Of a DNA stretch of 5,794 nt, positions 1 to 5,251 are shown piece after piece. Within the stretch, counting starts at the first letter, position 1. Each line of letters starts with the position of its first letter. Source of the DNA: Actinomycetes bacterium. GTDB taxonomy: Bacteria > Actinomycetota > Acidimicrobiia > Acidimicrobiales > SZUA-35. The stretch lies in the NCBI GenBank assembly GCA_024227975.1, contig JAAETV010000550.1, positions 1 through 5,794 on the forward strand. Reading direction: 5' to 3'. The notes beneath the pieces were generated by a model. It was not told where the DNA came from, searched no databases, and saw only the letters and a program-made list of their open reading frames with translations. Made by a program: the position numbers and the translations under genes.

Positions 1-750
1 CAGCCGAGGCATTGTGGGCGCCGGCAACCGGTTCGGCACGTCGGCCACATCGCCAACGAGGCTGATGTCCTGATCCAGGCCGTTGAAGATCGCCGCCAGC
101 ACCGATCCCGTGACGATGGCGACAACCAGGCCCATGGCGCCGAGGCGGGTGCGCCGCAGGGTCAAGATCAAGATGATGGTTACCGTCCCGACGACCACGG
201 TCGGGACGTCGACGCGCCAGAAGTGGAACACGACATCGAAGGCCCGACCCAGACGATTGGCCGCCTCTGAGTCATAGGCGGTGAAGTCGCCGAGCTGGCC
301 CAGCACGATGTTGATCCCAACGGCGCTGATGAAGCCCGCCATCACCGCGTTGGGAACGAATCGCAAGACCGCCCCAGCTCCCGCCAGGCCCGCAGCCACC
401 ATAACAACCCCGGTCAGTAGGGAAAGCGTGACCAGTGCACCAGTTGGATCATCGAACGAATCGATGTCGACGTCGGCCACGATGATGGCCATGGCTCCCG
501 TTCCCTGGACGGCCATGAACGTGGTGCTGGTGGCAAAGGCGGCCGAGGTGACCCCGAACATGTAGGCATAGAGCCCGGCCACCGGATTGATGCCGGCCAG
601 CAACCCGCTGGCGAGCCCATCGGGCACGCTCTCGACACCGAGCACGACCGCCGCTTTGGCGTCGGCTCGCACCGTCGCCTTGTCAACACCGAGCCTCGAC
701 AGCTTCATGCTCGCTCGCAGTTTGGCGATCAAAGTGCGCACGCTGGTCAT
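1..750 (-). CDS. SulP family inorganic anion transporter, N-terminal part (C-terminus outside window)
   Basis: This encodes the first 250 residues of a SulP-type membrane transporter, a family that moves sulfate, bicarbonate or related anions; the substrate cannot be told from sequence. Residues 39-66 carry the family's first-helix region (VESVPDGLASGLLAGINP, then GLYAYMFG). Residues 81-92 (VQGTGAMAIIVA) match the third-helix segment, and residues 132-152 hold the PNAVMAGFISAVGINIVLGQ block. Further hydrophobic segments lie near 106-126, 184-198 and 205-222. Full-length members are about 500 residues or more, often with a C-terminal STAS domain, so the rest lies beyond the left edge. The start is the ATG whose first base is 750: AGGAG sits 7 nt upstream and an in-frame TGA lies further upstream. 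It is divergent from the AI-2E gene and shares its 178-nt control region. Family assignment is firm; anion specificity is unknown. Confidence 0.93.
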   Translation of the reverse strand, partial: MTSVRTLIAKLRASMKLSRLGVDKATVRADAKAAVVLGVESVPDGLASGLLAGINPVAGLYAYMFGVTSAAFATSTTFMAVQGTGAMAIIVADVDIDSFDDPTGALVTLSLLTGVVMVAAGLAGAGAVLRFVPNAVMAGFISAVGINIVLGQLGDFTAYDSEAANRLGRAFDVVFHFWRVDVPTVVVGTVTIILILTLRRTRLGAMGLVVAIVTGSVLAAIFNGLDQDISLVGDVADVPNRLPAPTMPRL

Positions 751-840
751 GCTCCGGCTCCTGGACCCGGACGTCAGAACGACGTCCCATCTGGCTCAAC
801 GTAGGCCTCCGCAGAGGACTGGGATCCACAATCATGGATG

Positions 841-855
841 ATCACCCGGGTGAAC
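841..855. promoter_or_regulatory. Conserved 15-bp palindromic site, copy A
   Basis: Reads ATCACCCGGGTGAAC on the plus strand; the perfect palindromic core TCACCCGGGTGA spans 842-853. It lies in the divergent SulP/AI-2E control region, with its centre 97.5 nt from the SulP start and 81.5 nt from the AI-2E start. The same 14 bases recur at three other places in this window, all intergenic. A second CCCGGG follows at 858-863. Inferred to be an operator for an unidentified dimeric DNA-binding protein. Confidence 0.7.
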
Positions 856-873
856 AGCCCGGGGATTCTCCTT

Positions 874-902
874 GGGTCATCCTAGTCATGCCAGGATGAC
901 CC
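874..902. repeat. Perfect 10-bp inverted repeat upstream of AI-2E gene
   Basis: GGGTCATCCT (874-883) and AGGATGACCC (893-902) are perfect inverted repeats separated by 9 nt, ending 26 nt before the AI-2E start codon and 16 nt before its ribosome binding site. There is no T-tract, so it is not a standard terminator. It could be a second operator or a stem-loop in the 5' leader that affects translation or mRNA stability. The symmetry is directly visible; the role is inferred. Confidence 0.6.
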
Positions 903-928
903 GGTAGGTCGAAACACCGGAGTGATTC

Positions 929-2038
929 ATGTCGGACACGAATGTCGAGGAAATGACTCCACCGATGCCCCGGGGCCTGAACGTCTTGCTGACTCTGGCG
1001 GCCGGCATCATCGTCGTCGCTGGCATCCGTGCCTTCTCCGGCACGGTGGGCCCGGTATTCCTGGCTTTCGTGGTGGTGGTCTGCGTGTATCCGATTCGAG
1101 ATGTGCTGACCCGGCGGGGAGCACCAGGTTGGGCTGCCACTGTGGCATTGTCCCTGGCCGCCTTTGGTGTCCTGGCCGCCGTACTTGGAGCGTTGATCTG
1201 GAGTGCCTCAGAGCTCGCCGGGCTGGTGACGAGCGATGAGTACTCGGGTCAGCTCCAGCAGGCTCAGGAGGACATCGCCGACCTGGCAACCGAGCTGGGA
1301 GCCAGCGGTGGTGATCTGGAGAATGCGGTGGACTCCATCGACCTGGCCTCCGTAGCGGGCCAATTGACAGCGGCCCTCTCTGGGATCCTGGGGGTATTCA
1401 GTGCCCTTGGCGTGCTCGTGCTGACGCTGGTGTTCGTCGTGCTCGACGCTGGCAAGTTCTCTGAGAACCTGCGCCATGTGGCCACCGAACGACCTGCCAT
1501 AGCTGAGGGTCTTGGGAACTTCGCCTCCACCACCCGTTCCTATTTCGTCGTCTCGTCAATCTTCGGTCTCATCGTCGCCATCTTCGACACCGTGGCCCTG
1601 TTTGCCCTTGGGATTCCACTAGCCCTCGTGTGGGGATTGTTGTCGCTCATCACCAACTACATCCCGAACATCGGATTCGTGATCGGCCTCGTTCCTCCGA
1701 CCCTGCTGGCCTTCCTCGAAGGTGGCTGGTCGCTTGCCCTGTGGGTGATCATTATCTATAGCACCCTGAACGTGATCATCCAGTCCGTCATTCAGCCGAA
1801 GTTCGTCGGGGATGCAGTTGGCCTCTCAGTGACGTTGACCTTCGTGTCGCTGCTCTTCTGGGGATGGGTACTGGGCCCACTCGGGGCTCTACTCGCTGTT
1901 CCATTGACGCTGTTGGCCAAGGCCTTGCTGATCGACATCGATCCGACAACCCAATGGGCCTCTCCCCTCATCGCCCTCGATCGACGGCCGCCTCCCGAAT
2001 CTCTACCCTTCGCCGGTCAATCCGACTCCGGTGAGTAG
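929..2038 (+). CDS. AI-2E family transporter (PerM/YdiK-like membrane protein)
   Basis: This 369-residue polytopic membrane protein belongs to the AI-2E family, named after the E. coli autoinducer-2 exporter. Members also include sodium/proton antiporters, so the substrate here is open. Hydrophobic segments lie near residues 18-38, 40-54, 69-92, 149-173, 204-229, 230-265, 268-285 and 300-335. The non-membrane stretch at 97-145 is the variable loop typical of the family. Family hallmarks are ITNYIPNIGFVIGLVPP (241-257), QPKFVGDAVGLS (289-300) and WGWVLGPLGALLAVPLT (311-327). Length is normal. The start ATG has GGAG 6 nt upstream. The C-terminal tail (about 337-369) is hydrophilic and proline-rich. 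The last 22 nt overlap the convergent downstream gene, leaving no room for a terminator between them. Upstream lie the palindromic site at 841-855 and a long inverted repeat. An overlapping plus-strand frame starting at 922 is a shadow. Confidence 0.93.
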   Translation: MSDTNVEEMTPPMPRGLNVLLTLAAGIIVVAGIRAFSGTVGPVFLAFVVVVCVYPIRDVLTRRGAPGWAATVALSLAAFGVLAAVLGALIWSASELAGLVTSDEYSGQLQQAQEDIADLATELGASGGDLENAVDSIDLASVAGQLTAALSGILGVFSALGVLVLTLVFVVLDAGKFSENLRHVATERPAIAEGLGNFASTTRSYFVVSSIFGLIVAIFDTVALFALGIPLALVWGLLSLITNYIPNIGFVIGLVPPTLLAFLEGGWSLALWVIIIYSTLNVIIQSVIQPKFVGDAVGLSVTLTFVSLLFWGWVLGPLGALLAVPLTLLAKALLIDIDPTTQWASPLIALDRRPPPESLPFAGQSDSGE

Positions 2039-2724
2039 GTGCCTCCAGAGTCGGTCCCATCTTCGTGAGCCAGTTGACCCTGGACCCGGAGGACCAGGAT
2101 GCTCACCACCAGGACCCAGATCGGGAAGCTCAGCCGGAACGCCCGGACCGATGGTCCGCCGATCACCAGTGTTAGCGAGACGGCATAGGTGAACCAGACC
2201 AGCCAGCGGGGCATGGCCTCGGTTCGCAACCAGATCGTGCCCGACGAGAACATGAAGACGCCCGCCATCCGCAGGATGATGACGCCACCAATGACCTTGA
2301 CCATCGACATGGCGAAGATGAACCCTCCGGAGCCGGCCCATGTAGCTGGAGCGGCCTCATGGCTGGCAAGGACTGCCCCGAGGACTGCCGCCCAGACGAA
2401 GAGACTGCTGAGGAACAGTAAGCCACTGCCAAGGAACAGGGTCGAGAAGAACTGGTCTTCGAGCGCTCCGAGTTGATCACGAATCACACCCATGAACCAC
2501 AAGAAGGCGATCCCGGCGAATGGCACCAGAGCGACGGCCAGTGAGACCTGAACCGGTCGCTCGACCAACCAATCTGACTCGTAGGGCTCGCTGAAAGGGA
2601 TGGAGAGCTGAACGAGTGCCATGCTCGTCCCGGTGAGGAGGGCGAAGATGATGCCGGCGTAGGCGGCCACTCGCGGTGTACGAAGGCGTTCGCGGGTGAG
2701 GGAATGAGCCGGGTCAGACGCCAT
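2017..2724 (-). CDS. Uncharacterised six-helix membrane protein
   Basis: A 235-residue integral membrane protein. It resembles a broadly distributed but unnamed actinobacterial family that I recognise by pattern only, through the VIRDQLGALEDQFFSTLFLG segment (80-99) and a later TIWLRTEAMPRWLVWF stretch (163-178). Hydrophobic segments lie near residues 20-40, 60-80, 92-120, 133-158, 172-190 and 197-213, followed by an acidic, Ser/Gly-rich cytoplasmic-type tail. No catalytic motif is visible and I assign no function. The ATG at 2724 is the first possible start because an in-frame TGA lies 12 nt upstream; its ribosome binding site is weak. It lies 42 nt downstream of the lipoprotein gene on the same strand, and a possible promoter with a palindrome falls in that gap. 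The 3' end overlaps the AI-2E gene by 22 nt in convergent orientation, so the two transcripts should be complementary at their ends. Confidence 0.85.
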   Translation of the reverse strand: MASDPAHSLTRERLRTPRVAAYAGIIFALLTGTSMALVQLSIPFSEPYESDWLVERPVQVSLAVALVPFAGIAFLWFMGVIRDQLGALEDQFFSTLFLGSGLLFLSSLFVWAAVLGAVLASHEAAPATWAGSGGFIFAMSMVKVIGGVIILRMAGVFMFSSGTIWLRTEAMPRWLVWFTYAVSLTLVIGGPSVRAFRLSFPIWVLVVSILVLRVQGQLAHEDGTDSGGTYSPESD

Positions 2725-2739
2725 GGTCGCGGCCCATCA

Positions 2740-2765
2740 CGGTGGCCACCGACCACAGTATTATC
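2740..2765 (-). promoter_or_regulatory. Possible promoter -10 element plus 12-bp palindrome
   Basis: On the minus strand, GATAAT (2765-2760) is one base from the consensus -10 hexamer. TGCCAA 18 nt upstream is at best a weak -35. Transcription would begin near 2753, about 30 nt before the start codon at 2724. Right at that point lies the perfect palindrome CGGTGGCCACCG (2740-2751), where a bound repressor could block transcription. This would let the six-helix membrane gene be expressed separately from the lipoprotein gene. It differs in sequence from the four-copy palindrome. Inference from position and sequence only. Confidence 0.35.
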
Positions 2766-2766
2766 G

Positions 2767-2967
2767 TCATAGAGGCGCCCGGTTTGGCAGATCCGACTGC
2801 TGGCCCTGATTCTCGGGAGTGAGGTCGGAGAAGTCCTCATCGTCTTGGTAGCAACCAGTGACCGCGAAGGCCGACAAAATGACCGTCAATGCTCCCATGC
2901 GGAATCGCCCTGAAAACCGTTGTGACGCTGACGATCGCATCCCTGAACCAGTGCTGTTTCGGTGCAT
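2767..2967 (-). CDS. Small putative lipoprotein
   Basis: A 66-residue product with a Sec-type lipoprotein signal: an Arg-rich N-region (to about residue 23), hydrophobic core MGALTVILSAFA (24-35), and lipobox AVTGC ending at Cys39. After lipid attachment the mature peptide would be only 28 residues, acidic at first (CYQDDEDFSD) and then Gln/Asn/Pro-rich, so it would be a tiny surface-anchored peptide of unknown role. The start is uncertain. ATG 2967 gives the longest form; ATG 2940 and ATG 2898 are alternatives, and 2898 has AGGG 9 nt upstream but leaves almost no charged N-region. Centre-to-start spacing from the palindrome at 3017-3031 equals that of the Bax inhibitor-1 gene if 2967 is used, which favours 2967. 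It may be co-transcribed with the membrane gene 42 nt downstream. Most larger ORF callers would miss it inside a longer overlapping frame. Confidence 0.68.
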   Translation of the reverse strand: MHRNSTGSGMRSSASQRFSGRFRMGALTVILSAFAVTGCYQDDEDFSDLTPENQGQQSDLPNRAPL

Positions 2968-3016
2968 AAGCAAATCGTGGCCAAGCGACCGACTCCTGGC
3001 AATGCTTGGGATCGTC

Positions 3017-3031
3017 TTCACCCGGGTGAAC
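3017..3031. promoter_or_regulatory. Conserved 15-bp palindromic site, copy B
   Basis: Reads TTCACCCGGGTGAAC on the plus strand; here the palindrome extends to 14 bp (3017-3030). It lies in the 116-nt gap between the Bax inhibitor-1 gene's 3' end and the lipoprotein start. The centre is 56.5 nt from the lipoprotein ATG at 2967. It is downstream of the putative terminator of the previous gene, as expected for a promoter element of the lipoprotein gene. Confidence 0.7.
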
Positions 3032-3050
3032 TCCTGTGCACCTCGGGGCG

Positions 3051-3076
3051 GAAGAGAAAGGAGCGCACCGGCGCCC
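3051..3076 (-). terminator. Probable intrinsic terminator after Bax inhibitor-1 family gene
   Basis: Reading the minus strand, a stem GGGCGC / GCGCTC with loop CGGT (3076-3061, one G-U pair) is followed by a pyrimidine run containing six T residues, CTTTCTCTTC (3060-3051). It begins 8 nt after the stop codon at 3084. The stem is short and the T-tract interrupted, so efficiency may be modest. It would separate this gene from the lipoprotein gene downstream. Confidence 0.5.
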
Positions 3077-3083
3077 ATCGTTC

Positions 3084-3890
3084 TCAGCCGCGAGCTCGAA
3101 AGACCCAGGCGAGCAGCCGCAGCATCTCCAAGTAGAGCCAGACGAGTGTCACCATCAGACCGTAGGCCGAGTACCACTCCATGAATTTCGGTGCACCGGT
3201 GGCCACACCTCGCTCGATCCGAGCGAAGTCCAGCGTCAGGCTGAGGGCGGCCAGGATCACCGCCAACCCACTGACCACGGCACCGATGGCCTGGAACTGG
3301 TCGCTGTAGAGCCAGCCCCAATTGAAGATCGAGAGCACGCCAACAAATAGGTACAGCAAGACAAGCCCACCGAGAGCAGCGGTGACACCGAAGGCCATTC
3401 GCTGTGACGGGCGGACGATACGAGTGGCGTACAGCACGAGGGCGACAGTGAACACACATCCGGTGGCCAAAACTGCGGCCCCCACGATCCCCTCGGTCTG
3501 GGCGTCGTACGCAGCCGAGATGGCGCCGAGCACGTAGCCCTCCAATAGGGCGTAGACCGAGCCACCAATCGCTGCCCTTCTAGGGTGCATCGACACGAAG
3601 AAGCCGACCAGCAGGGCCCCGATCGACACCAACCAGAACCCGCCGGGGATGGTGACCGTGGTGTTCCCGGTCCCGGACCCTATGTCGACGGCTACTGGCT
3701 CCGTGGCCGACGCCCAGCCCCAAGTGCCGCCAACAACCACCAATGCAAGCAGAATCAGGGTCTTGAACGCCGTCCCCCCAGCGGTCATCGTCGCCGTTGC
3801 CGGCTGGCTCGGGGCCAGGTACTCGGCCACGCTCTCACTATTGAAGGCGGGATTCCCGCTCGAGAGAGCTGACGAGTGTGACATGGTCAT
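3084..3890 (-). CDS. Bax inhibitor-1/YccA family membrane protein
   Basis: A 268-residue seven-helix membrane protein of the Bax inhibitor-1-like branch common in actinobacteria. Related proteins have been linked to ion leak, or in E. coli YccA to FtsH protease modulation; the role of this branch is not established. Hydrophobic segments lie near residues 42-60, 84-101, 106-128, 134-158, 167-189, 201-221 and 239-263. The clearest family signature is C-terminal: DFARIERG (221-228), then PKFMEWYSAYGL (234-245) and VWLYLEMLRLL (250-260), with conserved acidic and Arg residues. The N-terminal tail (1-40, with GNPAFNSES and MTAGGT) is also typical. The 61-83 loop between helices 1 and 2, Thr/Gly-rich, seems longer than usual. 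The ATG at 3890 is bounded by an in-frame TAG 9 nt upstream; ATG 3884 is an alternative, and neither has a strong ribosome binding site. The palindromic site at 3940-3954 lies just upstream. Confidence 0.92.
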   Translation of the reverse strand: MTMSHSSALSSGNPAFNSESVAEYLAPSQPATATMTAGGTAFKTLILLALVVVGGTWGWASATEPVAVDIGSGTGNTTVTIPGGFWLVSIGALLVGFFVSMHPRRAAIGGSVYALLEGYVLGAISAAYDAQTEGIVGAAVLATGCVFTVALVLYATRIVRPSQRMAFGVTAALGGLVLLYLFVGVLSIFNWGWLYSDQFQAIGAVVSGLAVILAALSLTLDFARIERGVATGAPKFMEWYSAYGLMVTLVWLYLEMLRLLAWVFRARG

Positions 3891-3939
3891 GGCACGACGC
3901 TAGTTTGACGCTGCTTGGGTCGAAAGAGGGTGCCGGGCC

Positions 3940-3954
3940 ATCACCCGGGTGAAC
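3940..3954. promoter_or_regulatory. Conserved 15-bp palindromic site, copy C
   Basis: Reads ATCACCCGGGTGAAC on the plus strand; the perfect core is 3941-3952. It lies in the 113-nt gap between the Cys-repeat protein gene's 3' end and the Bax inhibitor-1 start. The centre is 56.5 nt from ATG 3890, the same as copy B to ATG 2967. The flanks differ from those of copy B, so only the 15 bp are shared rather than a duplicated promoter. Confidence 0.7.
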
Positions 3955-3984
3955 AACCGGCCTATCGCCCGCTCCCTACCCCCT

Positions 3985-3998
3985 GGCGAGCCCTCGCC
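3985..3998 (-). terminator. Short GC hairpin after the Cys-repeat protein gene
   Basis: The inverted repeat GGCGAG/CTCGCC with a 2-nt centre folds as a 5-bp stem with a 4-nt loop, starting 5 nt beyond the stop codon at 4004. There is no T-tract, the following minus-strand sequence being G-rich. It may slow polymerase or protect the mRNA 3' end; calling it a terminator rests mainly on position. Confidence 0.25.
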
Positions 3999-4003
3999 GT
4001 TGA

Positions 4004-4723
4004 TCAAAGCGGCATGGCGGCGAGGATCGCCACCGTCACCTCGATGTGTCGGCGGACGGTATTGGCGTCTTGTTGCTGTTCGACACTGAATGTGCAGTAC
4101 CGACCGAGGGCGATGAAGTGGAGAGGAGACGAGGCAGTCGGGACGCAGGTGCCGGCGAGCACGTCGGCTGTCGCCAGGCCGCCGGCCTCTACCTCAGCCA
4201 CCGCGAACTCCACGCCGAACATCGCTTCGGTGGCGACGGTCATTACCCCCTTCGACCTTGCTACCAGCACGAAAAGGGTCTGGTCGAAGCTACCGGCCTC
4301 GCCGTTCAGTCGCATGCTTCGAGCCCGCAACTCGCACGTGCCCGTTACCTTGGCCACGAAGGTCGGGGGATCAATCGACTGGGGGGAGCACGGACCCGCT
4401 ACCGCGTTCACCACTACCTGGGCCCCTTCGATGCTCGGGATGGAGACGGCGAACTCATGGTTCACCTGGATCAGCCGTGGGGCGACAGCTCCAGGAGCAC
4501 CAGACCCGTCCGACGGCGCTCTCACCGAGCTGACGTCTTCTGACGGGGTCGACAACGGCTTGCTCGAGGTGACTCTCTGAGGCTGGGAATCCCTCAAATC
4601 GAGATGAGGCAGTACGAGCAGCACTGCGAACACGATCACTACCACTCCGACCAGGCCGCGTATTCGCTCGACTCGGACCTCAGCGTCTGATGGCGGGCCC
4701 ACCATCAGCAACTCTCGGTCCAT
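4004..4723 (-). CDS. Single-pass membrane protein with two degenerate Cys-pair repeats
   Basis: A 239-residue protein I cannot assign to a named family. The short cytoplasmic N-tail is followed by one membrane helix (about 23-40), a Ser/Pro-rich linker (41-85), and an exported region made of two repeats. Repeat 1 (about 90-156) and repeat 2 (172-236) both begin EFAV. Both place the first Cys 21-22 residues later, in an AG-(P/T)-C-x-P context (C112, C193), and the second Cys 17-18 residues further on (C130, C210). The spacing suggests one disulfide per repeat. The phrase YCTFSVEQQQDAN resembles the CTVTASQAGDANY-type phrase of bacterial Ig-like surface repeats, so an Ig-like fold is a reasonable guess. 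ATG 4723 is the longest start; ATG 4705 has GAGAG 6 nt upstream and may be the true one. The next gene upstream is 82 nt away on the same strand. Plus-strand frames here look like shadows. Confidence 0.72.
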   Translation of the reverse strand: MDRELLMVGPPSDAEVRVERIRGLVGVVVIVFAVLLVLPHLDLRDSQPQRVTSSKPLSTPSEDVSSVRAPSDGSGAPGAVAPRLIQVNHEFAVSIPSIEGAQVVVNAVAGPCSPQSIDPPTFVAKVTGTCELRARSMRLNGEAGSFDQTLFVLVARSKGVMTVATEAMFGVEFAVAEVEAGGLATADVLAGTCVPTASSPLHFIALGRYCTFSVEQQQDANTVRRHIEVTVAILAAMPL

Positions 4724-4805
4724 CCCACCGGCTCGTCAGTAGCGATGCAGGCCGTGTCACAGGGAGGCCATCGGATTCGCGCTCGGATAGTGGATTCGGC
4801 AGGTA

Positions 4806-5012
4806 TCAAACTCTCACGAACACGCCACTCGTTGAGCCGCCGATGAGTGAACTCACCAATATGCCGAGTGGTAGCGTTCCCCAATAGCCAAGCCCAACAC
4901 CCACATTGCCGAGGAATAGCATCAGTAGCCATGTGGCGGGAAAGGTTGTTATGAGCAGTACGAGACCGACGAACGCCAACCCCGTCAGCCCTGCAAGAAA
5001 ATCCTTAATCAT
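4806..5012 (-). CDS. Small two-helix membrane protein, unknown function
   Basis: A 68-residue, almost wholly hydrophobic protein. After MIKDF come one long or two closely spaced hydrophobic stretches (about 6-38, with a Pro in TTFPATW that may kink or turn it) and another at 44-60, ending in GVFVRV. No Cys, His or obvious motif is present. I do not recognise a family; small proteins of this kind may be membrane stress peptides or accessory subunits, but nothing here decides that. I chose ATG 5012 over the in-frame TTG 5021 because AAGGTGG (5028-5022) is 9 nt from the ATG but abuts the TTG. It may be the first gene of a two-gene unit with the Cys-repeat protein (82-nt gap). A copy of the conserved palindrome lies 139.5 nt upstream (centre to start). 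Confidence 0.6.
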   Translation of the reverse strand: MIKDFLAGLTGLAFVGLVLLITTFPATWLLMLFLGNVGVGLGYWGTLPLGILVSSLIGGSTSGVFVRV

Positions 5013-5021
5013 TTGTTCCAA

Positions 5022-5028
5022 CCACCTT
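5022..5028 (-). promoter_or_regulatory. Ribosome binding site deciding the start of the small membrane gene
   Basis: AAGGTGG on the minus strand, one base from the AAGGAGG consensus, is separated by 9 nt from ATG 5012. It touches the in-frame TTG at 5021, so that TTG is an unlikely start. Confidence 0.55.
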
Positions 5029-5144
5029 CCAGGTCAGTAGAGGGAGCACATTCTCTGCTCAGGGTGTCCAAGGACGAGATTGTGGCTTCCCACGGTCGTG
5101 ACGGTAACAGCATGGATCGTAGCCGCCAAGCCCCTACCAGCCCA

Positions 5145-5159
5145 TTCACCCGGGTGAAC
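5145..5159. promoter_or_regulatory. Conserved 15-bp palindromic site, copy D
   Basis: Reads TTCACCCGGGTGAAC on the plus strand, with a 14-bp perfect palindrome (5145-5158). It is between divergent genes: the centre is 139.5 nt from the small membrane gene start (5012) and 188.5 nt from the chosen EEP start (5340). Either gene, or both, could be its target; both distances are longer than for the other copies. Confidence 0.68.
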
Positions 5160-5251
5160 CTGGGAATGCTGCACTAGCAGAGCTAGGCAGCAGACCACCT
5201 ACCCCGTAGGTTGTCGGCATGGACAACCTCGGCGCCAAGTCGGTGTGGCCG

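Noticed and set aside
831..842. ATCATGGATGAT inverted repeat next to copy A
   Set aside because: Only 5-bp arms with a 2-nt centre and not repeated elsewhere; too short to support a separate site.
2767..3459. 230-residue minus-strand frame as one protein
   Set aside because: Its first two thirds are an out-of-frame reading of the Bax inhibitor-1 gene, and it runs through a terminator and palindrome copy B. Only its last 66 codons make a credible product, the lipoprotein.
3915..4580. 221-residue plus-strand frame and a 165-residue plus-strand frame (4046-4543) over the Cys-repeat gene
   Set aside because: Low-complexity translation without domain or membrane pattern; the longer one starts inside the control region with palindrome copy C. 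The minus-strand frame has a membrane helix, an ordered repeat and sensible codon use.
841..5159. The four palindromes as a CRISPR array, transposon ends or terminators
   Set aside because: Copies are 0.9-2.2 kb apart with genes between them, have no flanking target duplications or transposase, and lack T-tracts; as RNA they would give only a 5-bp stem.
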